From assembly GCA_041855445.1 (NCBI GenBank), contig JBHAEG010000067.1, forward strand, positions 70,959 through 134,958: a stretch of 64,000 nucleotides of DNA, in the 5' to 3' direction. Origin of the DNA: Faucicola sp041855445. GTDB taxonomy: Bacteria; Pseudomonadota; Gammaproteobacteria; Pseudomonadales; Moraxellaceae. The notes under the pieces are model-generated. The model was given only the letters and a program-made list of their open reading frames with translations, was not told the origin of the DNA and made no database searches. Made by a program: the position numbers and the translations under genes. This document shows, one piece after another, positions 35,307 through 44,560 of this stretch. Within the stretch, counting starts at the first letter, position 1, and each line of letters opens with the position of its first letter.

Positions 35307-35882
35307 TTATTTAATTAAGTTAGAAATCGTTTTAAATGCTGGGTCTTTAGAACTACGACATAGCTCAAATAAAATTGCCTCGGTTGTTGTCACGATTGTA
35401 CCTGCCCGACGCATACGCCAGATAGCAATTTTTTTATCATATTCATGACGAGAGCCGACCGCATCAGCAATTAAAATTGGTCGCATACCATTATCCAATA
35501 AATCTAATGCAGTTTGCATAACACAAACATGGGTTTCTACCCCAAATAACAAGACATGATTACGATTTTGCCCCGCTAAATAATGCCATGAGGCAGGATT
35601 ATCACATGCACTAAATGTTACTTTTTCATAACATGTTTGATTTTTTTCTTCAAGTAATTCAAACAATTCTGGTAAAGTTTCTCCTAATCCTTTACGATAT
35701 TGTTCATTTAACATAATAGGAATATTTAGAGCTTGTAATCCTTGAATTAAGATTTTTATTTTTTGAATAATCGTTTGATTATCGTGAATATGTGGGGCAA
35801 GACGTGTTTGTACATCAATTAACATCGCTTGTGTATCTTCACGCAAAATACGATAGGGACGGGGCATAATGACTGTAGTCAT
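35307..35882 (-). CDS. isochorismatase-family cysteine hydrolase
   Basis: The 191-residue protein has the fold and the catalytic residues of the isochorismatase/nicotinamidase family: Asp23 (AMLIDVQ), Lys87 (YEKVTFSAC) and Cys120 (GVETHVCV). It is closest in style to YcaC-type hydrolases. The substrate cannot be told. AAGGAAG precedes the ATG, and an own terminator follows. Twenty-three bases separate it from the small minus-strand gene upstream, so the two may share a transcript. Confidence 0.85.
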   Translation of the reverse strand: MTTVIMPRPYRILREDTQAMLIDVQTRLAPHIHDNQTIIQKIKILIQGLQALNIPIMLNEQYRKGLGETLPELFELLEEKNQTCYEKVTFSACDNPASWHYLAGQNRNHVLLFGVETHVCVMQTALDLLDNGMRPILIADAVGSRHEYDKKIAIWRMRRAGTIVTTTEAILFELCRSSKDPAFKTISNLIK

Positions 35883-35905
35883 AATAACTTCCTTACATCA
35901 ACATG

Positions 35906-36271
35906 TTATGATGAATGTTTTGTCACGGTCAGCTGATAGTCAAATTGACCTAAGTAGCCATAATTTCCTTTTGGGCTACGGATTGCCTGTATGCAGGTGG
36001 TAAAACTATAATTGTTGTCAGTAAATCCCTGCTGTTTAGCAATTGTATCTAATATAGCATAAGGGTCGTAAAGATGGTAGGTTTTTGCTGGGGTGGTTAA
36101 TGTAAAAAAATGTGAATTTTTATGCACTTGCCCAGAATAACTTAGCGGTTTTTCAGATATTTCTGTGCTAAAAATATCAATTCGCCTCGCTTGTGCTTTG
36201 ATTTTCATGATTTGCCATGTTAGCCAAAGACTGCCAACGCTGGTAATTAAAGTAAAAATTCGTTTTTTCAT
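35906..36271 (-). CDS. small protein with N-terminal membrane anchor, function unknown
   Basis: The 121-residue product has a basic start and one hydrophobic segment (about residues 5-22), which may be a signal anchor. A beta-rich domain follows (HFFTLTTPAKTYHLYDPYAILDTIAKQQG, and GNYGYLGQFDYQLTV). I do not recognise the family. There is no strong ribosome-binding site. It is probably co-transcribed with the isochorismatase-like gene. Confidence 0.55.
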   Translation of the reverse strand: MKKRIFTLITSVGSLWLTWQIMKIKAQARRIDIFSTEISEKPLSYSGQVHKNSHFFTLTTPAKTYHLYDPYAILDTIAKQQGFTDNNYSFTTCIQAIRSPKGNYGYLGQFDYQLTVTKHSS

Positions 36272-36400
36272 TGAGAATAAGAATTTAATCGTTAAAAATA
36301 TTTGCCATCTTAGCGTATTTTATGAGAATTTGCATTGAAAAAAATATGATAAAATAATGACAATTAATTGTAATGAATGTTTCATCTCTGACAAAAAATT

Positions 36401-36895
36401 ATGAAAGCTCGTATTTTAGCAGTTGGGCAAAAAATGCCAACATGGGTACAAACAGGTTTTGATGAATATCATAAACGTATTCAGCCAATGCTTACCACAG
36501 AAATTTTAGAAATTCCTGCCTGTAAACGTAGCAAAAACCCTTCACCGACCGAACTAGAAAAATATGCAATCACTGAAGGTGGATTGATTTTAAATGCTCA
36601 TGCCAATGCCAATAATGAACAATTAATTTGCCTTGATGTACGAGGAAAAAATTTAAGTACGGAACAACTTGCCGATAAAATAAGCCAAGCGATGCAAATT
36701 GGTGATGATATGGCGTTTGTGATTGGTGGGGCTGATGGTCTATCTAAAGAGGTATTAGCAAAGGCTCATTTTAAATGGTCATTATCAAATCTGACCATGC
36801 CTCACCCGTTAGTTAGGGTGTTATTGATGGAGCAATTATATCGGGCGATGACAATTATTCATCATCACCCCTATCATCGGGGCGATTATTTTTAA
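36401..36895 (+). CDS. rlmH: 23S rRNA pseudouridine-1915 N3-methyltransferase
   Basis: The 164-residue SPOUT-class enzyme acts on pseudouridine 1915 in helix 69 of 23S rRNA. Family motifs are AVGQKMPTWV, LICLDVRGKNLSTEQLA, FVIGGADGLS for SAM binding in the knot, LTMPHPLVRVLLMEQLYRA and the C-terminal HHPYHRGDYF. It is usually next to rsfS, but that gene is not here. The promoter would lie in the short AT-rich gap after the divergent small gene. Confidence 0.95.
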   Translation: MKARILAVGQKMPTWVQTGFDEYHKRIQPMLTTEILEIPACKRSKNPSPTELEKYAITEGGLILNAHANANNEQLICLDVRGKNLSTEQLADKISQAMQIGDDMAFVIGGADGLSKEVLAKAHFKWSLSNLTMPHPLVRVLLMEQLYRAMTIIHHHPYHRGDYF

Positions 36896-36938
36896 TATAT
36901 GATGATAAAATTTTTAGATAAGTAATTTTAAAATTAAA

Positions 36939-38183
36939 TCAATCTACATTATCTATGTCTAAATTTTTATCAATTCTCCATACTAAAAATGCTCCGATGC
37001 TCATTAAAATAAACATGACAATCCCTAATTTTAAGACAGGATTGACAGGAAAAAAATTTAATAAAATACCACCAAAAATTCCCACGATAAAATTTAATGA
37101 GCCTTGTAAAGCACTTGCCATACCTGCTTGATGTTTTTGGAATGCTAATGCAATCGTGGTGGCATTAGGCTGAGTTAAACCTAATCCTGCAATACAACAA
37201 AAAATACATATCAACACCAACGGCAACCATGCTTGTACTCCCCAGATGACACCTAAAACTAACAAGCCAAACGCTGAAAACATTTGAACCAATGCCCCAA
37301 ATCGTAATAAACTAATTGAAGAAAAACGATTGACTAAATAAGGATTTAGCTGAGCCAAGCCAATAAAACCACCTGCATTGATACCAAAAATCCAACTAAA
37401 ATGGGTTTCTGAAACACCATATTTTTCCATAATTAATTCAGGTGATGCACTAATATATACAAACATTGCACCCATCAATAATCCAGAACCAATGGCAGGC
37501 AAGCTAAAACGATTATCTTTTAACAAACCAATATAACGAGAAAAAACCTGTTGAATAGGATAAATCATACGGTCTTTTTCTGCTAAAGTTTCTGTTAAAA
37601 TAAAATGTGTAATTAATAAATTTAATAAACCAAATCCCGCTAAAAACCAAAAAATCACTCGCCAATCTGCTACTTGTAATAACATTGCACCTAATGATGG
37701 GGCAAGAATTGGAGCTAGTCCCATCACCAACGCCATCAATGAAAAAGCTTTTAACATTTGTTTGGGTGCTAATCGGTCACGTATCATTGCACGTGGTACG
37801 ACCGTTCCCACACACGCTCCCAATGCTTGAACTGTACGAGCCACAAACAGTACATATTCATCGTGAGTTGTTGCACACACTATCGATGCCACAATGTAAA
37901 TCAACATGCCCAAATATAACGGTTTCATACGTCCAATACGGTCACTTAATGGACCATAAAACAGTTGTCCCACTACCAATCCAATAAAATAAGCAGGTAC
38001 AGAGTTAGCAATAAATCCAGTTGATACCCCAAAATCAGTTGCCATGCTAGGCAAGGCTGGCAAATACATATCAATGGTTAAAGGTCCAATGGCGACAATG
38101 AAACCCAGTAACATAATCCAATATACAGGATAATCAGGCTCGGCTTTTTTGGGAAAATTATCTAAAGATGATTGATAAGACAT
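36939..38183 (-). CDS. Bcr/CflA-family multidrug efflux transporter
   Basis: The 414-residue major-facilitator protein has 12 predicted membrane helices. The N-terminus (PLTIDMYLPALPSMATDFGVS) and motif A (GQLFYGPLSDRIGRMKPL) match the Bcr/CflA drug:proton antiporter group. GATVVPRAMIRD-like sequence after helix 4 (GTVVPRAMIRDRL) is also typical. The group includes bicyclomycin, chloramphenicol and sulfonamide exporters. The substrate here is unknown. Confidence 0.88.
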   Translation of the reverse strand: MSYQSSLDNFPKKAEPDYPVYWIMLLGFIVAIGPLTIDMYLPALPSMATDFGVSTGFIANSVPAYFIGLVVGQLFYGPLSDRIGRMKPLYLGMLIYIVASIVCATTHDEYVLFVARTVQALGACVGTVVPRAMIRDRLAPKQMLKAFSLMALVMGLAPILAPSLGAMLLQVADWRVIFWFLAGFGLLNLLITHFILTETLAEKDRMIYPIQQVFSRYIGLLKDNRFSLPAIGSGLLMGAMFVYISASPELIMEKYGVSETHFSWIFGINAGGFIGLAQLNPYLVNRFSSISLLRFGALVQMFSAFGLLVLGVIWGVQAWLPLVLICIFCCIAGLGLTQPNATTIALAFQKHQAGMASALQGSLNFIVGIFGGILLNFFPVNPVLKLGIVMFILMSIGAFLVWRIDKNLDIDNVD

Positions 38184-38350
38184 AACAAGAACTTTTTGGC
38201 AAATTCGTCATTATAGACGGATTTTTTTTATGATAACGAGAAAATTTGTTAAAGTTCTTGATAAAAATGTTTTGTTGCTTGTAAATTGATTGGTAAGATA
38301 TATTTAATTAAAAATTAAAATTTATTACTTAATTAAATCGGCTAAAAATA

Positions 38351-38377
38351 AAAAAGGACTTAAAATAAGTCCTTTTT
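38351..38377. terminator. terminator downstream of htpG
   Basis: AAAAAGGACTTA (38351-38362) pairs perfectly with TAAGTCCTTTTT (38366-38377) around a 3-base loop and has T-runs on both strands. It lies 24 bases past the htpG stop. Confidence 0.8.
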
Positions 38378-38400
38378 GTATTATGACTTTTTATGATAAA

Positions 38401-40350
38401 TTATTTCATTAATAACGCATTTACACGTTTTAAATAGGCTGATGGGTCATCAAGTTGTCCACCATCTGCTAAGACTGCTTGGTCAAAAATAACTTGAGCC
38501 AAATCGTCAAATTGGCTACTGCTATCTAAACGTTGAATTAATGGGTGATTTGGATTGACTTCAAGGGTTGGCTTAACATCAGGCACAGGTTGCCCCATTT
38601 GTTTTAGCATTTGTGCCATTTGTGGTGATAATTCACCTTCACCTACAACCAAACAGGCAGGACTGTCCACCAAACGGGTTGAAACTTTAACATCTTTGGC
38701 ACGTCCGCCTAATGAAGTTTTTAAGCGTTCAACCACAGGTTTTAAATTTTCTTCGGCTTGTTCAGCTTGTTTTTTCTCTTCTTCATCTTGTAAATCGCCC
38801 AAATCAACCGCACCTTTAGCGATATTTTGTAATGATGTACCGTCAAATTCATGTAAGAAATTCATCGCCCATTCATCAACACGGTTAGTCATTAAAATGA
38901 CTTCGATGCCTTTTTTCTTAAACAATTCAAGCTGTGGGCTATTTTTAGCTGCCATCAGGCTTTCAGCGGTCAGATAATAAATCGCTTTTTGTCCTTCTTT
39001 CATGCGAGCTTTATAATCAGCAAAGCCTGTCACTACGTTGTCATCTGTACTAGTGGCATAACGTAACAGTTTAGCAATGCGTTCTTTATTGCTTTGGTCT
39101 TCGCCCAAACCTTCTTTTAACACTTCACCAAATTCAGTGTAAAACTGCTTAAACTTCTCTTGTTTTTCTGTATCTTCACTGTTTGCTAAGCTGGCTAATA
39201 AAGTTAAAACTCGGCGAGCATTACCTTCACGAATAGATTTTACATCACGGCTTTCTTGTAAAATTTCACGGCTAACATTTAATGGTAAATCTGCTGAATC
39301 GATTACCCCTTTTACAAAGCGTAAATACATTGGCAATAATTGCTCAGCATCATCCATAATAAATACACGTTTAACGTACAGTTTTAAACCGTGTTTTTGT
39401 TCACGATGATATAAATCAAATGGAGCTTTTTTGGGGATATATAATAGTTGAGTGTATTGTACACGTCCCTCGACTCGATTATGTGTCCATGTTAATGGCT
39501 CATCATAATCATAGGTAACATTTTTGTAAAATTCTTTATATTCGTCATCGCTAATATCGCTTGCTGAACGTGTCCATAATGCACTGGCTTGATTGATAGT
39601 TTCCCATTCATCTGTCAAAACCATTTCACCTTTTGGACTGGCATTTTCATCAGCATCTTCTACAACTTCTTCTTGCCAAACTTCTTTACGCATTTGAATT
39701 GGCAAACTGATATGGTCAGAATATTTATTGACTAATGTTTTAATTTTATGGCGTTCTAAATAATCATTATCGCCATCAACATATTCATCTTTTAAATGTA
39801 AAGTAATCGTTGTGCCTCGTTCGGCTTTATTGATTTTTTCTGTGGTAAACTCTCCAGTACCATTTGAAACCCAACGCACGCCGTTTTCGCTTGGCTCGCC
39901 TGCCTTTCTGGTTTCTACGACAATGCTATCTGCAACGATAAATCCAGAATAAAAACCAACACCAAATTGACCGATTAAATTGCCTTCTTGTTTTTGACTA
40001 TCAGTTAATTTTTCTAAAAAGGCCTTTGTGCCTGATTTGGCAATAGTACCTAAGTTCTCAATTGCATCAGCTTCATTCATACCAATGCCATTGTCGCTAA
40101 ATTGAATAGTTTTAGCATTTTTATCAATATCAATGCGAATGCGTAATTCGCCATCATTTTCATATAAACTGTCATCGCTGGTCGCTTCAAAACGTAATTT
40201 GTCGCAAGCGTCTGACGCATTTGACACCAATTCACGCACAAAAATATCAGCATTTGAATATAACGAATGCGTTACCAAATGTAATAGCTGAGCGACTTCT
40301 GCCTCAAAAACGTGTTTTTGTGGTTGGCTTTGTTGAGCGGTATCTGTCAT
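38401..40350 (-). CDS. htpG: Hsp90-family chaperone HtpG
   Basis: The 649-residue ATP-dependent chaperone has the GHKL ATPase domain (LVSNASDACDKLRFE, DNGIGM, GTIAKSGT, GQFGVGFYS). The middle domain contains YVKRVFIMDD and LPLNVSREILQ, and the C-terminal dimer domain follows (PTLEVNPNHPLIQRL). The length is normal for bacteria. AAGGAAAA precedes the ATG. The upstream gap holds a weak heat-shock promoter match. Confidence 0.97.
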   Translation of the reverse strand: MTDTAQQSQPQKHVFEAEVAQLLHLVTHSLYSNADIFVRELVSNASDACDKLRFEATSDDSLYENDGELRIRIDIDKNAKTIQFSDNGIGMNEADAIENLGTIAKSGTKAFLEKLTDSQKQEGNLIGQFGVGFYSGFIVADSIVVETRKAGEPSENGVRWVSNGTGEFTTEKINKAERGTTITLHLKDEYVDGDNDYLERHKIKTLVNKYSDHISLPIQMRKEVWQEEVVEDADENASPKGEMVLTDEWETINQASALWTRSASDISDDEYKEFYKNVTYDYDEPLTWTHNRVEGRVQYTQLLYIPKKAPFDLYHREQKHGLKLYVKRVFIMDDAEQLLPMYLRFVKGVIDSADLPLNVSREILQESRDVKSIREGNARRVLTLLASLANSEDTEKQEKFKQFYTEFGEVLKEGLGEDQSNKERIAKLLRYATSTDDNVVTGFADYKARMKEGQKAIYYLTAESLMAAKNSPQLELFKKKGIEVILMTNRVDEWAMNFLHEFDGTSLQNIAKGAVDLGDLQDEEEKKQAEQAEENLKPVVERLKTSLGGRAKDVKVSTRLVDSPACLVVGEGELSPQMAQMLKQMGQPVPDVKPTLEVNPNHPLIQRLDSSSQFDDLAQVIFDQAVLADGGQLDDPSAYLKRVNALLMK

Positions 40351-40394
40351 TAAATTTTTCCTTATTGAACAATTATTTAAATAATGTGGTTATG

Positions 40395-40448
40395 AGTTGC
40401 GTTTTGCCATAAAAAATTTGATAAATTGACTTGACTTTTAACGCAACT
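40395..40448. repeat. 9-base inverted repeat in the htpG 5' region
   Basis: AGTTGCGTT (40395-40403) and its exact complement (40440-40448) are separated by 36 bases in the region that becomes the htpG leader. It could form a stem in the transcript or serve as an operator. Confidence 0.4.
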
Positions 40449-40462
40449 TATTTGTTGATTAT

Positions 40463-40491
40463 AATTGTGGTTGATGGGTGGATTTTTCAAG
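40463..40491 (-). promoter_or_regulatory. possible heat-shock (sigma-32) promoter of htpG
   Basis: On the minus strand CTTGAAA (40491-40485) is followed after 14 bases by CCACAATT (40470-40463), a partial match to the sigma-32 -10 element CCCCATNT. It lies about 115 bases upstream of the start codon. Position and partner gene support it, but the -10 match is imperfect. Confidence 0.4.
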
Positions 40492-40632
40492 ATGGTAACA
40501 ACAAAACTCTGCGTATTAGTGATAAATTTTTACCATACATCGGCTTATTCATGAAAAATCGTTTAAATTTAATTTAATTATGTTGTAAAATAAGACAATA
40601 TTTCACCAATCAATGAACTATAGGGAACAACT

Positions 40633-41337
40633 ATGACTGTGTCCGATGATGAGTTATTATTTTATGATGGTATGCCAGAAGAGGAATTAGAAAAATTATT
40701 AATTGAAATTGATAATAAAGATGTACCAACATTATCATCTGAGCATACACAGCAAGCACAAAACAATCCATCAACACAGGCAAAAAACCCTGATGATGTA
40801 GGATTAGATTTGGATTTTGATTTTGATATTCAAGATGTACGAGTAAAACATAACGATAGCGAAGTCGTAGGTAATTCACCAAGTTTGACATTTAGCCTTG
40901 AAACAGAAGATAATGCAACACCAAACACAGCAAAGCCGTCATTGTCAAATATGTCAGAGAAAGATTGGTCGCTTGACGCATCGACTCAATTAGTCACAGA
41001 AAAACCTGAATTTATATCTACAACATCGCCAATCAGTCAAAATGTAGGGGTAGACACTCAACAAGTTGCTGATATTCAACAGCAAATCGCCATTTTATCA
41101 GAGCAGTTACAACAATTAATGGAGCCTTTTAATCAGATAAATAACCAATCAGAGCAATTGAGCCAAACTGTGCGAAATTTACAAAAGCAAACCAAGCAAC
41201 ATTTTGCTTTTACCAATGAAAAGCTGTATGAATTACGCACAACACTCATTTATTCTCGTAAAAATTTTATTGAGCTAGCAAGTTTATTAGAAGCCGTAAA
41301 AGAAGCACTAAACGTAGAAGTTTATACAAAACAATAA
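40633..41337 (+). CDS. acidic coiled-coil protein of unknown function
   Basis: The 234-residue soluble protein has a strongly acidic N-terminal half (EEELEKLLIEID, then a DLDFDFDIQD stretch). A low-complexity Ser/Thr/Asn middle follows, then a coiled coil (about residues 145-205, QQQIAILSEQLQQL through LQKQTKQHF) and a helical end. GGGAAC precedes the ATG. I recognise no family. It is divergent from htpG and convergent with ispH. Confidence 0.65.
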   Translation: MTVSDDELLFYDGMPEEELEKLLIEIDNKDVPTLSSEHTQQAQNNPSTQAKNPDDVGLDLDFDFDIQDVRVKHNDSEVVGNSPSLTFSLETEDNATPNTAKPSLSNMSEKDWSLDASTQLVTEKPEFISTTSPISQNVGVDTQQVADIQQQIAILSEQLQQLMEPFNQINNQSEQLSQTVRNLQKQTKQHFAFTNEKLYELRTTLIYSRKNFIELASLLEAVKEALNVEVYTKQ

Positions 41338-41363
41338 TTGATACCAGAATAAACAATTGATAC

Positions 41364-41417
41364 AAGATAAGTAATCATTTATATTACTTATCTTATTAAT
41401 TAATTAATTAATTAATT
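41364..41417. terminator. terminator hairpin followed by a TTAA tetranucleotide repeat
   Basis: AAGATAAGTAAT (41364-41375) pairs perfectly with ATTACTTATCTT (41383-41394) around 7 bases. It is followed at 41395-41417 by five to six TTAA units. It lies between the convergent coiled-coil gene and ispH and should serve both. Confidence 0.65.
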
Positions 41418-41420
41418 TAT

Positions 41421-42380
41421 CTAAACTTCTTTTAGTTCTGTGACTGGAATTCTTAACGCTTTTGGTAAACTAAAGGTGATATTTTCTTGAATGCCATCTA
41501 ACTCATTGGGTAATGAGCCTCCCCATGTTTGTAATTGAGTAATCACTGCTTGAATGAGAATTTCAGGGGCTGATGCTCCTGCTGTTACACCCACAATCTT
41601 AACATCATTAAACCAATGTTTTTGCATTTGTTCGGCATTGTCAATTAGATAGGCCTTTTTTCCCATACGTTCGGCAAGTTCTCGCAAACGATTTGAATTT
41701 GAAGAATTTGGCGAACCTACGACTAACACCACATCACAACGATTGGCTAAGGTTTTAACGGCATCTTGACGATTTTGGGTAGCATAACAAATATCATCTT
41801 TGCGTGGACCTTGAATATTTGGAAAACGCTGACGTAACGCTTCAATAACTACGGCTGTATCGTCCATCGATAATGTCGTTTGCGTAACAAATGCAAGATT
41901 GTTTTCGTCTTGGACATTTAAATTTTCAACATCATCTGGACTTTCTACTAAATAAATTTGTCCGCCATATCGAGTATCAAACCGTCCCATTGTCCCTTCA
42001 ACTTCAGGGTGCCCAGCGTGTCCAATTAAAATAGCATTAGTCCCTTCTTTAGCAAATTTTACAACTTCTAAATGTACTTTGGTTACTAACGGACAAGTTG
42101 CATCAAATACTGTTAAATCTCGCTGTTTTGCTTCATCTTCTACTGCCTGCGACACACCGTGTGCCGAAAAAATCACGATTGACCCGTCAGGTACTTCGTT
42201 TAATTCTTCAACAAATACTGCCCCACGATTTGCTAAATCATTTACCACAAATTTATTATGAACGACTTCATGTCGAACGTAAATTGGTGGCTCAAAACGT
42301 GCCAATGCTTCATTCACAATTGCAATCGCTCTATCAACGCCAGCACAAAATCCTCGAGGATTTGCTAATAAAATTTGCAT
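41421..42380 (-). CDS. ispH: 4-hydroxy-3-methylbut-2-enyl diphosphate reductase
   Basis: The 319-residue iron-sulfur enzyme makes the last step of the MEP isoprenoid pathway. The three cluster cysteines are Cys12 (GFCAGVDRA), Cys96 (DATCPLVTKVH) and Cys198 (DDICYATQNRQ). The substrate residues in RHEVVHN, SAHGVS and GHAGHPEVEGT are kept. The length is normal. It is a single gene on the minus strand. Confidence 0.97.
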   Translation of the reverse strand: MQILLANPRGFCAGVDRAIAIVNEALARFEPPIYVRHEVVHNKFVVNDLANRGAVFVEELNEVPDGSIVIFSAHGVSQAVEDEAKQRDLTVFDATCPLVTKVHLEVVKFAKEGTNAILIGHAGHPEVEGTMGRFDTRYGGQIYLVESPDDVENLNVQDENNLAFVTQTTLSMDDTAVVIEALRQRFPNIQGPRKDDICYATQNRQDAVKTLANRCDVVLVVGSPNSSNSNRLRELAERMGKKAYLIDNAEQMQKHWFNDVKIVGVTAGASAPEILIQAVITQLQTWGGSLPNELDGIQENITFSLPKALRIPVTELKEV

Positions 42381-42565
42381 AAAATCACTTCTTGAAATGT
42401 TTAAAAATTCATTAAATTGTACTGGCTTTTTATAGAAAATTCAGCAAAATTCATCGTTGTTTTTTTGTGTCGCAAAAATACACATTGAATATTGAAAAAA
42501 CACTTAACCACGGATTGAAACCTTGTTAGAATATATCAAAATTTTAATCAAATTTGGAAAACAAA

Positions 42566-43183
42566 ATGACAAATGGCTCATTATTTATTATTACAGCCGC
42601 TTCTGGCACTGGAAAAACTTCTTTAGTAAAACAATTAGTTAGTACAACCAATCATCTTGCAGTCAGTATTTCTCATTCGACCCGTCCGCCTCGTGTTGGT
42701 GAAATTGATGGGCAACATTATCATTTTATTAGTCGTGAAAAATTTACAGAAATGATACATCAAGGCGAGTTTTTAGAACATGCCCAAGTGTTTGATAACT
42801 TCTATGGTACATCGCAAGCTTCTGTTTTACATATGTTAAATAGTGGTTTAGATGTTATTTTAGAAATTGATTGGCAAGGAGCATTACAAGTCAAACGTAT
42901 TATCCCTGATGCCATTATGATTTTTATTCTGCCTCCTGATAAACAGGCGTTGCGTGAACGATTATCTAATCGTGGACAAGACAGCGAAGCAGTCATTCAA
43001 AAGCGTTTAGCGGGTTCAGTTGATGAAATGCGTCAATATTTGCATTTTGACTATGTCGTGATTAATGATAATTTTGATGTGGCTTTAACCGAACTAAAAT
43101 CGATTATTTTAGCTAGCCGTTTAACATTAGCAAAACAAAAAGAACGCCATGCGTCTCGAATTACTGAATTGCTAAAAAAATAA
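42566..43183 (+). CDS. gmk: guanylate kinase
   Basis: The 205-residue enzyme phosphorylates GMP to GDP. The P-loop is AASGTGKTS at residues about 11-19, a variant of the usual PSGAGKS. SISHSTRPPRVGEIDGQHYHF binds GMP, and DVILEIDWQGALQVK is Walker B. RLSNRGQDSEAVIQKRL forms the lid. ATG 42566 is preferred over the frame's earlier TTG 42554. rpoZ, often next to gmk, is not here. Confidence 0.95.
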   Translation: MTNGSLFIITAASGTGKTSLVKQLVSTTNHLAVSISHSTRPPRVGEIDGQHYHFISREKFTEMIHQGEFLEHAQVFDNFYGTSQASVLHMLNSGLDVILEIDWQGALQVKRIIPDAIMIFILPPDKQALRERLSNRGQDSEAVIQKRLAGSVDEMRQYLHFDYVVINDNFDVALTELKSIILASRLTLAKQKERHASRITELLKK

Positions 43184-43212
43184 CTTTTTTCTAACCTAAT
43201 TAAGGAAACAAC

Positions 43213-43764
43213 ATGACCAATCACCCAAATGCCCAAAAAGTGTTAGATTTTTGGTTTAGCCCAGAAACTCAACCATTTTGGTTTGCAAAAAGTGACGAAT
43301 TTGACCAAAAATTACATGATAATTTTTTTGACGTTTTACAATCAGTAGCATTGGGGGAGTGTGCTAACTGGCGAGAAACCATTGAGGGACGTTTAGCGGA
43401 AATTATCGTACTTGACCAATTTTCTCGCAATCTATATCGTAATACAGCAAAAGCTTTTGCTCAAGATGGTATGGCAGTTGCGTTAGCTCAAGAAGCGATA
43501 AAACAGCCAGATTATACAACGCTTGATAGTAGCAAACAAAAATTTATTTTGATGCCATTTATGCACTCAGAGTCTCGATTGATACATGAGCAAGCATTGC
43601 CATTGTTTGAGGCGTTAAATGATGAGGTTACATTAGATTTTGAATTGCGTCATAAAGAAATTGTTGATAGGTTTGGACGTTATCCACATCGCAACAGGAT
43701 TTTAGAGCGTGATTCAGGCATTGAAGAATTGGTATTTTTACAACAGCCAAATTCTTCATTTTAA
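43213..43764 (+). CDS. DUF924-family protein
   Basis: The 183-residue soluble protein matches the DUF924 family by VLDFWFSPETQPFWF, then IVLDQFSRNLYRNTAKAFAQD, MPFMHSES and FGRYPHRNRIL. The family has an all-helical, TPR-like fold and no settled function. An AAGGAAAC site precedes the ATG. It follows gmk by 29 bases and may share its transcript. Confidence 0.88.
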   Translation: MTNHPNAQKVLDFWFSPETQPFWFAKSDEFDQKLHDNFFDVLQSVALGECANWRETIEGRLAEIIVLDQFSRNLYRNTAKAFAQDGMAVALAQEAIKQPDYTTLDSSKQKFILMPFMHSESRLIHEQALPLFEALNDEVTLDFELRHKEIVDRFGRYPHRNRILERDSGIEELVFLQQPNSSF

Positions 43765-43785
43765 TTTTTCTTGATAAACACAGTA

Positions 43786-43811
43786 AAAAGCAACGTTTTA
43801 TCGTTGCTTTT
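43786..43811. terminator. bidirectional terminator between the DUF924 gene and dcd
   Basis: AAAAGCAACG (43786-43795) pairs with CGTTGCTTTT (43802-43811) around 6 bases, with T-rich DNA on both ends. Confidence 0.8.
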
Positions 43812-43815
43812 GCTG

Positions 43816-44385
43816 TTAGGCTTTAGGTAAAGTAACGCCTGTTTGTCCTTGATATTTTCCGCCTCTATCTTTATATGAGGTTTCACAAACTTCGTCACTT
43901 TGAAAAAATAGCATTTGTGCTACGCCTTCCCCTGCGTAAATTCGAGCTGGTAAATTAGTAGTATTGCTAAACTCTAATGTTACATGACCTTCCCACTCTG
44001 GCTCTAATGGGGTGACATTCACAATGATACCACAACGGGCATAAGTTGATTTGCCTAAACAAATTGTCAGTACATCACGGGGAATACGGAAATATTCGAT
44101 AGTACGAGCAAGGGCAAAGGAGTTGGGTGGAATGATACATTCATCACCAATAATATCAATAAAACTACGTTCATCAAAGTTTTTTGGATCAACGATGGCA
44201 GAATGAACATTAGTAAATACTTTGAATTCTCTTGCACAACGTACATCATAACCATAGCTTGATGTACCATAGCTAACAAGTTTATCACCATTGGCATTGA
44301 CTCGCACTTGACCTGCCTCAAATGGCTCTATCATGCCGTATTCTTGTGCCATTTTACGTATCCAGCGGTCAGATTTGATAGACAT
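43816..44385 (-). CDS. dcd: dCTP deaminase
   Basis: The 189-residue homotrimeric enzyme makes dUTP from dCTP, the substrate of the dut product. Motifs are SYGYDVRCAREFKVF, LGKSTYARCGIIVNVTPLEPEWEGH and TLEFSNTTNLP with the catalytic glutamate, then YAGEGVAQMLFF. An AGGAAAT site precedes the ATG. The C-terminus (GKYQGQTGVTLPKA) closes over the active site. Confidence 0.96.
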   Translation of the reverse strand: MSIKSDRWIRKMAQEYGMIEPFEAGQVRVNANGDKLVSYGTSSYGYDVRCAREFKVFTNVHSAIVDPKNFDERSFIDIIGDECIIPPNSFALARTIEYFRIPRDVLTICLGKSTYARCGIIVNVTPLEPEWEGHVTLEFSNTTNLPARIYAGEGVAQMLFFQSDEVCETSYKDRGGKYQGQTGVTLPKA

Positions 44386-44489
44386 GATTATTTCCTATAC
44401 TTGATAATTAAAATTCGATTATTATAGTTTATTTATGTTGTTTTTTCAAAAATTAGCAGTTTGGACGTTGAAAATTTAGCTAAAAATAA

Positions 44490-44537
44490 ATTAACGCCAA
44501 ATATCATGAATGTTAATTAAATGATTTTGACGTTAAT
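44490..44537 (-). terminator. probable terminator of the Sel1-repeat gene
   Basis: ATTAACG (44490-44496) pairs with CGTTAAT (44531-44537), with further inner pairing (CAAA with TTTG, ATCAT with ATGAT) and one mismatch. On the minus strand it is followed by TTTATTTTT. It lies 24 bases past the Sel1-repeat stop. Confidence 0.5.
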
Positions 44538-44560
44538 TTATGGTTATGTTGATAGTCGTT

